Part shown: piece by piece, positions 1 to 11,905 of the stretch | How the letters are laid out: each line of letters starts with the position of its first letter | Numbering within the stretch: position 1 is the stretch's first letter | From: Epiperipatus broadwayi | Lineage: Eukaryota; Onychophora; Udeonychophora; Euonychophora; Peripatidae | DNA: 64,000 nt | Assembly (NCBI GenBank): GCA_028023455.1 | Contig: JAQFVV010006208.1 | Location: 7,052,963 to 7,116,962, forward strand | Reading direction: 5' to 3' | Made by a program: the position numbers and the translations under genes | Notes under the pieces: generated by a model | Told to the model about the DNA's origin: nothing | What the model saw: only the letters and a program-made list of their open reading frames with translations | Database searches by the model: none

Positions 1-258
1 TGTAAGTGCAAGCTATATATAAGTCATGTGACATCTGACTTGTTATTATTACTATTATTATTTTGCTGTTGTGGCTTTAGCTAAATTAAAGAGCTAAGCC
101 TACTAATATATGGAGTATCTGAATTAAGTTCAGGCCCATATGATTTTTTCAGTTGGAGAGCTGACTTTAAAGACATGTAGATGTCTAAAAGTTTCAGATC
201 TTCTTCTAACAATTATCTTTTAGATAAATGCTTTGCTTGAGTTGGTTTTTTAGATCTA

Positions 259-322
259 ATGACCCAACTCCTCACTGAAGAGACCCATAGGTCGAAACCA
301 GTCTGGGGATGGGGACAATCCA
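259..322 (+). ncRNA. Type I hammerhead ribozyme motif, core intact
   Basis: The best-preserved core in the window. CTGAAGA (275-281) is followed by a 4-bp helix II GACC/GGTC closed by CATA (282-293), then GAAA (294-297). Helix III is C with CA then GT, and C303 is the predicted cleavage base. Helix I pairs TCCTCA (269-274) with TGGGGA (304-309), including one G-U, with a further CCCA/TGGG pairing outside an internal loop. The surrounding repeat (about 20-420) shares its ends with the decayed copy at 60165-60500 (minus). Confidence 0.75.
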
Positions 323-339
323 AGATAAAAATGATTTGA

Positions 340-2553
340 ATGCCTTCTCTTTTAGTAGCATTTATCATAAATAAAAAAAAAAGCTTGTTTAGAGCTATTA
401 GCACGCTCTTAATTTTACATATTACTTTTCTAAAAAAATTCAAAATTAAAAAAAAAAAAACTTTTTTATTATACAAACTCCATATATATATAAAACTTCA
501 TCTTGTATATTTAATATTGTTGTTTTGATCAGTTATAACAATTATGCTTATCTAAGGCTAAGCAGTTTACATCTTTAAGAAAATTTATCTATAGACTTCT
601 GCGGTCCATGAAACCTTATCCTTATTTTTGCCGGTCCGCAGGTATGAAAAGGTTGAAGACCACTGGAATAGAGGAACTAATCCTGTGCTTTGATAAAGTC
701 TGATTACAGCTACTTGGAAAATATATTGAAGCAGAAAGGGTTTGGAGTACATAAGAGTCTTAAGTGATTTGGTGAGATATTAAACACTGACAAATATAGA
801 TGGAATAAAAGAAAATTAAAGCTTTTAGAGCACATATCAGATTTAATTCATATATCTGATAAAATATAGTTAAAAATGCTTTTAGGTCAAAGTAAAAGAA
901 CTGCAAATGTTTCTAAAACAGATGAATTATTTCTCAGTTTTTCTTAAGGGAAAGACATATGTAGTTTAATAGTCAGCTTCATTTTTGATACAAAAAATCC
1001 ATCGAAACATTTAGTAAGTGGCACATGAAAAAAATAACATAGTTAATGTTTTATAATCTTCTTTATGTTTTATATCTAAATAAATAAGTTGATTAAAAAA
1101 GTACATCACAATGATATTAAAATTATAAAGAAATATTACCAAAATCACCACTTTCTTTATTTTGCTGTAATATTTTATATAAATGCAATTTATCCACTCT
1201 ACTTTCACTGCTTTTTAGCAAAAACCTTTTATTCTACATATATGCATATACCATCCTACGTTTCGACTGTCGTGCAATCTTCTTCAGAGCCACATTTACT
1301 CTAATTTTTTTAAAGTATGTTTTGTTTTCACTTTTAAAAATTAAAGTAAATGTGGCTCTGAAGAAGATTGCAGGACAGTCGAAACATAAGATGATATAGG
1401 CATATATGTAGAATTAAAGGTTTTTGCTTTTTTACTTTTAAAAAATTAAAGTAAATGTGGCTCTGAAGAAGATTGCAGGATAGTTGAAACATAAGATGGT
1501 ATATGCATATATGTAGAATAAAAGGTTTTTGCTAATAAGTGTTCAAAGTAGAGTGGACAAATTGTATTTAAATTATGGAGATATTCTTTAATAACTTGCC
1601 ATCCATATATTGTTATCTGATCAAATATTATAAAAAAATGGCAATACGTATAGAGAGTTTTGCCTATTATAAAAGAAGACTGACTATTTGAGTATATCTG
1701 TAAGATCAGAATGAATTTAAATTTTGAAATTATAAAATATATGCATTTATATAGTGAAAAAAATAAACACTATCTATAATTTTGTATTTCTAGAACATGA
1801 TATATAAACTGAAATGTCTTTAGACCAGGATGAGTTGAGATAATTTGTGAAGAGAGAGATGATTTTAAAAAAATAAACGAGATGGAGTTCATCATATATT
1901 CAAAAAATGTGATGAATCCATGCCCCAAAAGTACTGAATAGGCAAAAATTGTACTATGAATGATGTACAAATTCTATTCAACCAAAGCAAAATATAGTGT
2001 AAATATGAACATATTGAAAATATACTGGAAATGGAAACAATAAAAATCAAAATTTCAATGAGAAAAAGATCCTTAATAGATTGAAAACTTTGAGTTCCAC
2101 ACATAAATAATATTAATAAATATTTAAAAATAAAAACAAATCTTTATATTTTACCAATCAAAGACGTGATTATCAAACTTTCTAAAATAATATTTTTAAA
2201 TAAAAATTCAAATCTTATATCATTGATTTTTAGCAATCTTTTAAAGTGAATTTTATTGAAATTTAAGAGTATTATAGAATAGTTGTGAAGTAAATAAATT
2301 AAATATATTAAGTTCTTTGCCAGAAGGCTAGTAACGTAACTACGTAATAGCATACTTTGATGGAGTAATAAAAGTTGATCATATAAATGGTAGTTTGTCC
2401 TCCAAATTAAATTACCTGTGACAAAATTGGTAATAGCTTTTTAAATGACTTAATACAGTGTTGATTTCTTAATGATTTTTTAATTAATTTATTTAAATGT
2501 TAATAATATTTTTTGCTTATTTTAAATACTTTTAATTATCATTTAACTTTCAG
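340..2553. other. Intron sequence upstream of FN3 domain 1
   Basis: Apart from the foldback at 1194-1556, I see only AT-rich intronic DNA with short A/T runs. No exon with FN3, Ig or linker coding was found. Confidence 0.6.
1194..1556. repeat. Foldback repeat with three hammerhead-like motifs (family A)
   Basis: One inverted arm (about 1194-1310, minus) and two direct arms (about 1335-1435 and 1436-1556, plus) share the same roughly 100-bp unit. Each contains CTGAAGA (1287-1281 minus, 1358-1364, 1463-1469), a hairpin of GATTG/CAGTC type, and GAAAC. The NUH cleavage triplet is missing, so these copies are probably inactive. The layout resembles the inverted terminal parts of Penelope-like elements, compare 57780-59040. 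Confidence 0.7.
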
Positions 2554-2847
2554 ATGTCCCAGGATCTCCCACAAATTTTATGCCATTCAATGTAACTCCA
2601 CAAGCTGTATCTCTAAAGTGGAATTGTCCAGAAGATGACGGTGGTAGTCCTATTCTAGGATATATAATTAAAACTAAGATTCATAACGAATTAGAATGGA
2701 AGAAGTCAGTTGAAACTACTAATACAAACGTCACTATCACAGATCTAGTCCAGGATGTAGCATACGATTTTCAAGTATGTGCTAAAAATTCTATTGGAAT
2801 TGGAAGTCCAAGTGTTGCCGGTCCTATCATTACAAGATATCCTTTTG
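2554..2847 (+). CDS. Twitchin/projectin-like exon: FN3 domain 1
   Basis: One complete fibronectin type III domain (98 codons). It starts after a cag acceptor (2551-2553) with the last two bases of a split Asp codon (D-V-P-G) and ends one base into the next codon at a gt donor (2848). FN3 landmarks are visible: the buried Trp in LKWNCPEDDGGSPILGYI, and the Tyr of the F strand in YDFQVCAKNSIG. The PEDDGGSPI-GY signature is typical of FN3 domains of twitchin, projectin and titin, which sit along the myosin filament of the sarcomere. The first ATG-initiated reading frame begins inside the domain, so that ATG is not a start; upstream exons lie outside the window. The intron to the next exon is only 191 bp. 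Confidence 0.93.
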
Positions 2848-3038
2848 GTAATTGATTAGAAATTTAACTATCTTTTATTTAATATAAGTAAAATAATAAA
2901 ATACATACAATATTTTAAAATATGTAATTATTTTAAAAGCCTATTTTAATAACGTACAAAATAATTATTACATTGGAGAAATATTCAACGATATTTGATT
3001 TATAATATCTTTGAATATATTGCTTTTTTTTTTTAAAG

Positions 3039-3332
3039 ATACTCCTGGAGCTCCCAGTAAACCATTAGTTTCCAATATCACAACTGATTCAGCTACACTT
3101 TCTTGGGAACCACCTCATCATGATGGTGGTAGTCCGATTCTTGGGTATATAATTGAACAACGCCATGCAATTTCTCTTGATTGGATAAGAATCACCAAGG
3201 AGAAAATTGAAACCATTAACTACAGAGTAACTAATCTTCAGGAAGGTGAACAGTATGAATTTAGAGTTATTGCCACTAACAAGGCTGGTGAAGGAAAATC
3301 TAGCGAACCATCTGATCTCATCACAGCTAAAG
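3039..3332 (+). CDS. Twitchin/projectin-like exon: FN3 domain 2
   Basis: A second full FN3 domain of 98 codons, split in phase 1 at both ends (acceptor ttttaaag at 3031-3038, donor gt at 3333). It begins D-T-P-G-A-P-S-K-P and carries TLSWEPPHHDGGSPILGYII, then YEFRVIATNKAGEGKSSEPS. The ITKEKI stretch and the ATNKAGEG-type F-G loop recur in the domains at 26504 and 42640. This is therefore the second FN3 of the Ig-FN3-FN3 super-repeat, whereas 2554, 19573 and 38657 are the first. The exon ends in AKG, joined either to the micro-exon at 4134 or directly to the Ig exon at 11393; both keep frame. Confidence 0.93.
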
Positions 3333-3436
3333 GTGGGAACTAGTTATTATATCGACATAATATATGTGTTTTTAAAAATAAATACATGTTAAATTATATT
3401 ACATACATATATGTATGAATATTAGTTTAAATAATT

Positions 3437-4052
3437 ATATACGTATATGTAATATTCAAATCAATATATATATATATCAACATATTCACATAAATTATAG
3501 TTATTTTTAGAAGTACTTTTGACTATACATCTTGTAGTTTTTATCAACTATATAACATTGAATAATCAAAATGAGACATCCTTTCACAATACTCATAGTT
3601 CTTTAGTATAGTTCTCCCACAATTCTGTTATTTTAACATTTGATGACGGCCGATTCATTAACATTTGATGACTTAACCTCTTTTATTTTACATTTATTGT
3701 GGCAACGTTCAGTTTGCATAATTTTTATATTTTTATAATCAAGTTTAATTCCATATTGACAAGATTTATTATGACCAAATATAACAGATGATGAAGGTTT
3801 ATTTACATCTTTTCCTGATTGTTAATGGTGGCAATCATCAAATGTTAAAGTAACAGAATTGTGAGAGAACTAAATCTAAATTGAACTACGAGTATTGTGA
3901 AAGGATGTTTCATTTTGATTATTCAATGTTATACACTTGATAAAGATTACAAGATGTATAGTCGAAAGTACTTCTAAAAATAACAATAATTTATGTGAAT
4001 TTTACTATATTTTGATATATATATTGATTTGAATATTACATATATTTTGGAA
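3437..4052. repeat. Long foldback element
   Basis: Two imperfect inverted arms of about 220 bp (about 3437-3660 and 3830-4052) enclose about 170 bp. Matching segments include the stretch around ATGATGACATCC-like sequence near 3570-3580 and its complement near 3900, and AAATTATAG/ATAATTT ends. No coding capacity is seen. It occupies the intron between FN3 domain 2 and the micro-exon. Confidence 0.65.
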
Positions 4053-4133
4053 AGAATACAGACATCAAACTTAATTTATTATATAAATATTTATAATTTT
4101 AATTATAATACCTAACTTTTTATTTTTAACTAG

Positions 4134-4151
4134 GAGAAGAATTGGCTGGAG
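4134..4151 (+). CDS. 18-nt micro-exon in the FN3-Ig linker
   Basis: The sequence between an ag acceptor (4132-4133) and a gtaatg donor (4152) is 18 nt. In phase 1 it reads G-E-E-L-A-G. Being a multiple of three with the same phase as all other exons, it would add six residues between the second FN3 domain and the following Ig domain. That is the same position where the P/E/K-rich exon sits in the next super-repeat. Support is splice-site form and phase only. In an AT-rich intron such a match could arise by chance, so transcript evidence would decide. Confidence 0.5.
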
Positions 4152-4279
4152 GTAATGTATTACTAAATTATTATTACTTTTAATAATGTTTTTTTTTCCT
4201 TTTTTATTATTCTATTAAAGTTTACTAATTATTGTAACTCAATCCATATTTTTTTTCTTTTAACTCAATACACAGTAAA

Positions 4280-5712
4280 AGTCCACTATGCCGGAAAGAT
4301 TATAAATTTTTGATTCCTTTAAAGATTTACAGCTTACTGCTTTTGATGAGGCTGGTCATACTCTGTACTAATGGTGCAAATATTTTAAATTGTATGTAAA
4401 AAAAATTTTAATTAAATCATGTACATTGTATCGTCAGTATTTACATATCATAGCATTTCCAACCTTCTTATACATTTAACAATACTATTTTTTTACACTG
4501 AAACTTTACTCTTACAGTTTCGACTGTCCCGCAGTCATCATCAGAGATCTTTATAATCCTATTTCCAAATAGGTTAAGGTTATAAAAATCTCCGATGATG
4601 ACTGCAGGACTGTTGAAACTGTAAGAGTAAAGTTTCGGCGTAAAAAAATAGTTTTGTTAAGTCTATAAGAAGGTTGGAAATGGTATGATATGTAAATATA
4701 GAAATCAATACATAAGGAAAGGAGAAAGAAAAAGAAAATTGTATTATATCGATAATATTGTTATTTTTTCCCCCAAAATGATTACTATAGAAAAAACTTA
4801 TTATAAATAGAACTTTTAAAATAAATTATTTAAATTAGTGTAGCTAATAAAAAAAGTGAGATTCTTTGCGCACAGCAGTCGAAAGCAGTCAGTTACAGTC
4901 AAGGGGAAATAATGACTGCCGAAAGTAAAACAGTGTATTTCTCGAAAGGGAGAAAAGGTAATGGTGAACAAAGTTAGTTTTAGTAAATTACTTACTATTA
5001 AAGTTAAAATGGAAAGAAGTTCACGTAGACTTTAATTAGATGAGTTAAGCAAACCTTTTGTAGATTAATGAACCATATAATTAGTGGTTGTGTGTAACAT
5101 AAGATATTTTCACACACTAAATATATTCCATAGCAATTCCCAAAAGTAAATGGGATAAATTCTTGTCAGTAATATAATTTTATTGTACTTGTTATATTGT
5201 TAAATTATTGCCTCAGCAAACAGAAATAAAATTGCTGATATATCTATTCAAGTTGTATGTATATTCATTTTTGCCTACACGGCATGTGAGAGGTTGTGAT
5301 CTGCTTAACATGGATTGCATCTTGGAGATTGTTTATTTTATTCCAAGGTTTTGGTTCACATGATTGAAGTTTATGTAGTAAAATAAAAACATATAACATA
5401 TATAAATACCTTTATTATTAAAAGGAAGTTGTCTTGACAACAGTTTGAGATTGTTGATTGTTATTGATATTGGGATTGTCTCAGTATTGACTGATTTTAA
5501 CGATATATATATATATCCAACAGTTAATTATACTTATCTCAATGCCTTAGCTCAACCCTATCACAATCATCCATCAGTCTACAAGTTAATTAGTATTTGC
5601 ATACTAATTAAATTATAAGTTCTCTCTTATGACCAGTCTGGTCGAAAGCAGTGCCAAGTTGTAAATCTTTAAAGGAGTCATAAGTTTATAATCTTTCCAA
5701 CATAATAGACCA
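4280..5712. repeat. Inverted arms enclosing 1.3 kb, plus nested foldback
   Basis: About 80 bp at 4280-4360 recurs inverted at 5630-5712 (AAAGATTTACA near 4321 versus TGTAAATCTTT near 5660). The right arm contains GACCAGTCTGGTCGAAAGC, a hairpin followed by GAAA, which may be a decayed hammerhead core. The interior between 4700 and 5600 has no recognisable coding sequence. Confidence 0.45.
4436..4700. repeat. Foldback with two hammerhead-like motifs (family A, ATGATG subtype)
   Basis: Arms 4436-4565 and 4566-4697 are inverted copies. The minus arm has CTGATGA (4544-4538), helix II GACTG/CAGTC and GAAAC followed by TGTA. The plus arm has CCGATGA (one core change) at 4592-4598 and GAAAC at 4615-4619. 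AC-U-GU at the helix III position is nearly self-complementary. Confidence 0.65.
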
Positions 5713-5719
5713 TCACTTC

Positions 5720-5924
5720 CTATTGTGTTTAATATTTATTATTTATATTCTGTAAGTTCAATATCGCTTATTTATATGTAATTACTTATAAACTTGATTT
5801 GTAGTAATAAAAATATAAGAATGTAAATTTGACAAATTTATAGTGTTTAAATGTTAAAATATTTTTAATATATATATATATTTTAATAAATTTCTATTAA
5901 AACTTCTTCTCACCCACAAATTCG

Positions 5925-5957
<33 letters not shown>

Positions 5958-6310
5958 TATCTTTCAGAATTTTTTTAATATTTTAATACTAATTATTAGT
6001 TTTAATTATTAAGAAAAAAGATGATTAAAAAATAATAGTTTTTGAATTTAAAAAATAACAAGTGAAACTAGGTTTCAGCAAACCCCATTATCCCTCTTGG
6101 AAGTAAAATTTTTATCTTTTGTATTCATACACAATGTATGCTTTTCTTCTACGAATGTAATTCATTTTTATGACTTCTTAAATCCATAAAGATATTAGTT
6201 TTTGTCAATGTTAAAGATTTATTGTGTTTTTATAATTTTTTTATTAAAAATTTCCACTGATAATATTTAGTAATTTCTACCTCTTTAATTATGGAAATTA
6301 ATAACCAACC
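5720..6310. other. AT-rich intron, no feature
   Basis: Contains a poly-T/poly-A junction at about 5926-5953 and simple AT repeats; nothing coding. Confidence 0.6.
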
Positions 6311-6321
6311 TATCCTATAAA

Positions 6322-6868
6322 CATCACATGACCACCTCCTCTAGTTTGCTGGCTGTGGCAATATATATAGTGAGTTTTGCCTGTTTTAACAACAGTTATA
6401 CACAAGCATAAGAGGAGGTGGTCATGTGATGTTTATTGGCTTAAGACCAATCCTGCCTAATAGGATAGTGGTGGCTATGGTTATTAAAGAACCAAAGACA
6501 CCAAAATGTATGGGTACTGAACTGGGTTCAGATCCATATGACTATTTAAGCTAATGGGCTTGGATTGAAAACATTAAGGTGTTTTCGGTTTAAGACTCAT
6601 AGTTTTGTAGTTAAATGGAGATAAAAGGTGGTTGCTGGAGGGTTGCATTAGATCCTAAGATCTAGATGCAGTGCTCTCAGATCCGAGGCTCCTCACTGAC
6701 AAAGGCCATAAGCCAGAAACTAGTCTGGGGATTTTGGATGAGTAGGCACTAGATGGGGATTTTATGCACAAGCCTTCTGGCATCCATTGATTACTCTAGC
6801 TTGCTGTGTGTGGCAATATATATAGTGAGTTTTGCCTGTTTTAACAACCTATCCTATGTTATTGCAGT
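6322..6868 (+). mobile_element. Family C hammerhead-bearing element
   Basis: A repeat seen about ten times in the window. A short inverted copy of the 3' end (about 6322-6400) precedes a roughly 440-bp body. The body includes a hammerhead motif (6678-6742) and ends in the TTTTGCCTGTTT stretch near 6830-6840. The same terminal sequence appears inverted at the other end of several copies (31145-31545, 39482-39655). No ORF is retained. This inverted-partial plus full-unit layout is like Penelope-like elements and retrozymes. Confidence 0.65.
6678..6742 (+). ncRNA. Hammerhead motif, family C, core mutated
   Basis: CTGACAA at 6696-6702 departs from CUGANGA at one position. Helix II GGC/GCC with loop CATAA, GAAAC (6716-6720), TA, GTC (6723-6725), and helix I TCCTCA/TGGGGA are retained. 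Confidence 0.6.
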
Positions 6869-7312
6869 TATTTATATTTGGAAATATATCTGGCTATTTT
6901 TGTGAAGAAAAGTCATGTTTCAAATTTTTCTCTTTTTATTGTATTTAAATTATACTTACTTTTGTTTCTAATTAAACTCATGACAAAAAAAAAAAAACTA
7001 ATATTAGGTATTAAAGCAATACATGTTAGCCTTAGATTATCAATAGTAATTGATGGTTTCCTAGCAACTCCATTGCTAAACACATATCTAGCTGTAATAT
7101 GGAAATAGTCCCACACATTTACATTGTTTTCATTATAATAAATCCTTGAAAATATTTAATCTAATATATAAGATGTGATATGTCGGACTATTTCCATCAT
7201 TTTTTATGAGTGAATGCTGAATGTATAGAAAATTTTAAACTTGATTTAAACTTTCCAAATACAAACAACTTGTTAGTAATAACAAATAAGTAGACAATAC
7301 AGGATAGTAATT

Positions 7313-7505
7313 TCATGTTTCGAGTAGTATTATTTTCCACTCTTCTTCAGGTGTTGCTGGCCTATATGCACAGTGGCAATATTCGCTTAGAAGTTGAACT
7401 CGTACCTTTAGATTCTTGAATATTGAATTTAAGGCAAACGATCTACCAACTGAACTAATACTACCCATGCTCAATTTAGATTTTAATGAATTATGTGCTC
7501 CATAA
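7313..7505 (-). mobile_element. tRNA-like SINE head joined to hammerhead motif (family B)
   Basis: Read on the minus strand, a pol III A-box-like segment AGTTCAGTTGGTAGATCG (7458-7441) and a B-box-like segment lead into CTGAAGA (7350-7344). A long helix II pairing GAGTGG with the stretch complementary to it follows, then GAAAC (7321-7317). Relative to the copy at 33994, helix II has changed on both sides and still pairs. The sequence after GAAAC here does not provide a clear NUH. Confidence 0.6.
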
Positions 7506-7589
7506 TATTTTCTCACAATTTGTTCATATTTATAGATAGAAGATAGTTATTAATTTTAGGTAATACATGATGATTTACTTATGTAAAAC

Positions 7590-8040
7590 AGGTAAAACTC
7601 TCTATACTTATTGCCATTCAGTGCAAGCCAGAGTAATCACTGGATGCCAGAAGGCTTGTGCATAAAATACCCATCTAGTGCCTACTCATCCAATATCCCC
7701 AGACTAGTTTCTGGCTTATGGCCTTCGTCAGTGAGGAGTCTTGGATCTGAGAGCACTGCATCTAGATCTTAGGATCCAATACAACCCTCCAGCATCCACC
7801 TCTTATCTCTACTTAACTACAAAACTATGAGTCTTAAATTGAAAACATTATAATATTTTCAATCCAAGCTTATTAGCTTATATAGTCATATAGGTCTGAA
7901 CTCAGTTCAGTACCTATACATTTTGGTGTCTTTGGTTCTTTAATAACCATAGCCACCACTACCCTATTAGGCAGGATTGGTTTTAAGCCAATAAATATCA
8001 CATGATCACTATTTCTTATGCTTGCTCATAACTGTATAGG
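7590..8040 (-). mobile_element. Family C hammerhead-bearing element
   Basis: A near full-length minus-strand copy of the family at 6322. A partial plus-strand copy (8041-8205) follows head to head, and that copy is cut short by the retrotransposon remnant that begins at about 8206. Confidence 0.65.
7687..7752 (-). ncRNA. Type I hammerhead ribozyme motif, family C, core intact
   Basis: On the minus strand CTGACGA (7731-7725), helix II GGC/GCC with loop CATAA, and GAAAC (7711-7707) are followed by TA and GTC (7704-7702). Helix I has two parts: TCCTCA/TGGGGA next to the core, then AUCCAA/UUGGAU beyond an internal loop (GAC versus UA). Internal loops in helix I are typical of natural type I hammerheads. 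ACTAGT is a perfect palindrome. Confidence 0.8.
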
Positions 8041-8205
8041 TACTGAACTGAACTGAGTTCAGACCTATATGACTATATAAGCTAATGAGCTTGGATTGAA
8101 AATATTACAGTGTTTTCAATTTAAGACTCATAGTTTTATAGTTAAGTAGAAATAAGAGGTGGCTGCTGGAGGGTTGCATTGGATCCTAAGATCTTGTTGC
8201 CTGTC

Positions 8206-10760
8206 CTTTACTCATAATCTAATTAAAAACTATTTTGGCTATTCTCTTATTATCCATAAATTGCAATCTACTGAACATTTTCATTTTGCTTTTGCATCTC
8301 TAATATAAAAATTTGATCATCTCATTTCTTTATAAATTGTCTTCTTTGCCATCCACACATCTGCATTTAATGCATGTTTTTCCACTTCTCATCATACGTT
8401 TTCTAATAATCTAACACCCCTTTACCAACACATAACACATCATTACCGTAAGTTAACCCTGCTACTGCCACTCCCTTCAATACAATTCTCTGATTACTTA
8501 AGACGATTCCCAAATAGTTATACCTATTTACCACATTTAACTTTATATCCCCCAATAAAAATTCTTTCTCTTCTCTTTTCCCAGCATTTATCATCATTTC
8601 CTTTTGATTTTCCTTCACTAAATTTAATCCCCATCTCTTTATCCATCCTTGCCCTTCAGCATAACTTCTATATCTAACCTACTTTCTGTGCACAAGAATA
8701 TATCAGCAAATAAAAGATCTGATAATGTATATACTCCCTTATCACCTATTAATGGTATCTACCCCTCTCCCTAATCTTTCTATTACTGTCTCCATTTCTC
8801 TCGAATATAAAAAACAAAATAGATGACATAGATCATCCTTGTCTTAGTCCCATCCCATTTTTAACTTTAACATTCTGTATTTCCTAACTGATATGTATAG
8901 TAATTATTTTCATAAAATTTCTTAATAAGATCCGTTAAAGCTCCATTCATTCCCAAATTATTAAACTTACCCACAATCTATTTCTATTTAATCTATCATA
9001 TGCCTTGTCTATATCTATAAAGACCATATATAACTAACCTGTATTCCTACTCATATTTATGAGTTGTGCGATTACAAATAAACAACTCCTACCCACCGAT
9101 CTGATCGAAAACCTCATTCCATTTCCCCCATTATATTATTTCTTCCATCCACTTTGTGACCTTTCCAGCCACCATATATTCAAAAACTTTATATAATACC
9201 AATGTTGCCCTATTGGTCTATAATTGTTTAACTTTCTATGATTCTTAGTAACCTTATTCGTGTATTATTCCAGCTATCTGGAAATACTCAATTCTGTGTC
9301 ATCTTATTAAAACATGATAATAGATTTAATTTTGCCCTATTTCCTAAATTCATCACCATCTTTCCTACCATCCATTTAAACTTCTTGTCTTCCCACTTTT
9401 CAATTTCTTCCCTGCCTCTTTCAATTCATTTTCTGTAATCCTAATATTTCCATTACTATATGCTTTCATGTTTATTATTACTCTGTCCTTGACATCAAAC
9501 ATCTTTTCTATATCAATTACATACTTATTTAAGATTGTCTCTATTCTTCTCTAGAGTTACACTCGATTCATTCATCATCTAGTAATACTATTTCTCTTCC
9601 CCCCTACATTCCTTCTTTTAAAATATTTTCAAAACTTTTTACTGCCATTTCTTCTACTTTTATTAATATCCTCCAACAATTTACATATTTAATTTCATTC
9701 TTTCTCTATAATTATATATTTTAGCCAACTTTTTTTTTTTTAATTCTTTTCCCATTTAATATTAACATCTTTTTCATTTTTCATGTTTTTAATAGCACAT
9801 TTAGATTCTCTGCATGCTTACTCTATTTTTTCTATTACTTTTAGGCTTCTGAATATTCTCACCTAAAAACCTATTTGCCATTTTTTACTACTTCACCACC
9901 CCAGTCCTTATATTCATTCCCAAAAACTCTTCCATGGTTTTTTCTTTTATTTTATATTTTTCTAACTTATTCTTATCATTCATTCTCCATTCACATCTTT
10001 CTCTATCCTTTCTACTTTTATTACTATTTTCCATCACATTACTAACCATTTCTATTATAAAGAATTTATGATCACTATTATACTCTCTCTTCATTATCAA
10101 GCACCTTAATTTTCCATACTTTATTCATTCCCTCTTTCTCTACCAATACATAATCTATTGTGTGAAATATATTACTTCTAAGCTATGGATATTGTCTCTC
10201 ATAAATATTTGATAAATTCCCAATACTCAAATTCACTCTGACAAAAATTCTTCAAAAGCTGTCCATTCTTGTTATCCATGTCACAATTTTTTTCAATATA
10301 TCCATTCATATCCCCTATAACTATTATTTTCTTCCCCTTTTTTTTTGAAATTCTGTATATCCTCACCATCTATTCTTGTCTTCCTAATCTTATCTCAAAC
10401 CACAAATGTTCTTGACACTTAAAAATATTTAAATATTTTTTTGACATAACTCCTATACCACCACCCCTTTTTTCTTTTTCGTTTCAATTTATACCCTGCC
10501 ATACCAAGTCTTCCAGAGTAGATTCTTCTTCTTCTCTTAGATGTGTTTCCACTACTGCTAATACCTCAAACTCTTCATTTTTGATTGCTTTGTTAAATTC
10601 CAACCATTTCTGGTCTCTTACCACTTTGCATATTCAAATATCCAATTTTAACAATTTCTTCTTTTCTTGACTACCCTTATATGAATTCTTTTGACTCTTT
10701 CTTCTCTATTACATATATAAGTAACTTGTTTATCATTAATTTTACAGAAGCATTTCCTCT
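8206..10760 (-). pseudogene. Degenerate non-LTR retrotransposon (endonuclease + RT)
   Basis: Broken frames on the minus strand show the usual order of a LINE ORF2. First is an AP-endonuclease region (VVETHL near 10530, VIGDMNG near 10310, then ID-YVL and SDHKFF near 10060), then a linker. The reverse transcriptase follows with a D-K-AYD-like region near 9010 and FAD-I (near 8720), where one Asp of the FADD box is lost, and then the RYNYLGIVLS segment near 8520. Many stops and shifts make it non-functional. It interrupts the family C copy that begins at 8041. The clade was not resolved. Confidence 0.8.
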
Positions 10761-10829
10761 CCACATCTCCCATCTGGAAAAATTACATAGTAAACTACTT
10801 TATCCATTACAATATATGCAATATAGAAA

Positions 10830-11160
10830 GCATGCCAATAGCTCAAAAAGCTCTTATTAATAAGTGTGATAAGAGAAAATATTTAAAATCTCTATCCGGA
10901 ATATTCTTATCCCCAGACCAATTGGTTTCGAGCTTATGGCTGCTCACCTCAGTGAGGAGCTAGAATATTCAGACAATAGATCCGAACCCAATTGGTCTGG
11001 GGATAAGAATATTCCGGATAGAGATTTTAAATATATTCTCTTACCGCACTTATTAATAAGAGCTTGTTTGAGCTATTGGTACACCCTCTATATTGCATTT
11101 TTGTAAATACAAGCTTTTTATAAAGTAATGTCACGCTATATATGACTTGCTTTATTGATT
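10830..11160. repeat. Foldback with family D hammerhead
   Basis: The minus-strand arm (about 10830-10975) carries a hammerhead, and the plus arm (10985-11140) carries its 3' half: GAA, the ACC..GGT palindrome, C, TGGGG. The outer arms share the stretch around GAGAAAATATTTAAAATC. The tail after the hammerhead recurs after the copy at 44888. Confidence 0.65.
10899..10978 (-). ncRNA. Type I hammerhead ribozyme motif, family D
   Basis: Minus strand: CTGAGGT (10952-10946; the last core A is T in this family), helix II GAGC/GCTC, GAAA (10929-10926), and helix III ACC-AATT-GGT, followed by C and TGGGGA. Helix I pairs UCCUCA/UGGGGA, then an internal loop, then the 8-nt palindrome GAATATTC pairing with a second copy. 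ACCAATTGGT is self-complementary over 10 nt, so two molecules could form a continuous helix III. Confidence 0.7.
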
Positions 11161-11392
11161 ATTACAATATATATATATTTCATTATCAAAACAAAAATTA
11201 TTAACTCAAATTTTAATTTCTTTATTTAGATTGTATTAAATAATTGTCCTTAGGAAAATGTAGTGCATCAAATAATATTAAGAAATTGCTTTAATTAAGA
11301 TATAAAAAAAAAAGGAAACAGTGATTATATATCTTTAAGAAAAATAGCTGTTTTCTTTAAAATTTTCTAAATGAATTGTTATATTATTCTAG

Positions 11393-11680
11393 TTCCACCT
11401 TATTATTCATTGGCTGCCAAATATCGAGAGTTGGTAACTGTTGAAAAAGGAGATATTTTGAAATTAGACATTCCATTTACTGGCACTCCCATACCTACTG
11501 CTATATGGAAATTTGGAAACAAAATATTATCTGAATCAGGTAGAATTAAGTTTGATTCTGAAGACAATAAAGCCAAATTGAAAATTAAGGAGATGGATCT
11601 AAATGACAGCGGAACATATACGTTAATATTAGAAAATCGTACAGGAAAAGTAGAAGTTCCTGTAAGGGTAAAAGTGCTAG
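11393..11680 (+). CDS. Twitchin/projectin-like exon: Ig (I-set) domain 1
   Basis: A 96-codon immunoglobulin I-set domain starting V-P-P-Y-Y-S after acceptor ctag (11389-11392) and ending in VKVLG at donor gtaagt (11681). Visible landmarks: TVEKGDILKLDIPFTGTP (strands A' and B with the P-x-P turn), the core Trp in AIWKFGN, and the D-x-G-x-Y motif in MDLNDSGTYTLILEN. No disulphide cysteines are present, as is common for intracellular muscle Ig domains. The K-Y-R-x-x-V-T-V-E-K-G start closely matches the second Ig exon at 38280, showing they occupy the same slot of the super-repeat. It follows a 7.2-kb repeat-filled intron. Confidence 0.93.
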
Positions 11681-11905
11681 GTAAGTTAATTTTTTTAAGA
11701 ATTTTTAATATTAAATTAGTGTTAATTATTATAATATAGTTATGCATTCAATTGTTTATACAAAAATTAAAATAATCAAAAGTTATTGAAAATCATTATT
11801 ATGTATTTTCAAATAATGTTTTATAAAGAATTATATAACAGTTAATACTAGACATTTGTATTATAGATAAAAATTATATCTTTAATCCAAGTCAAATTTC
11901 ATTTC

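Noticed and set aside
4855-4965. Cluster of GTCGAAAG/GCCGAAAG as further hammerheads
   Set aside because: GAAAG segments occur, but no CUGANGA with a closing helix II precedes them and no NUH with helix I follows.
5630-5660. GACCAGTCTGGTCGAAAGC as an intact hammerhead
   Set aside because: Hairpin and GAAA are present, but the preceding core reads CTTATGA and no helix III or cleavage triplet can be placed; kept only as a possible decayed copy.
11403-11747. 114-aa minus-strand frame
   Set aside because: Antisense shadow of the Ig exon at 11393.
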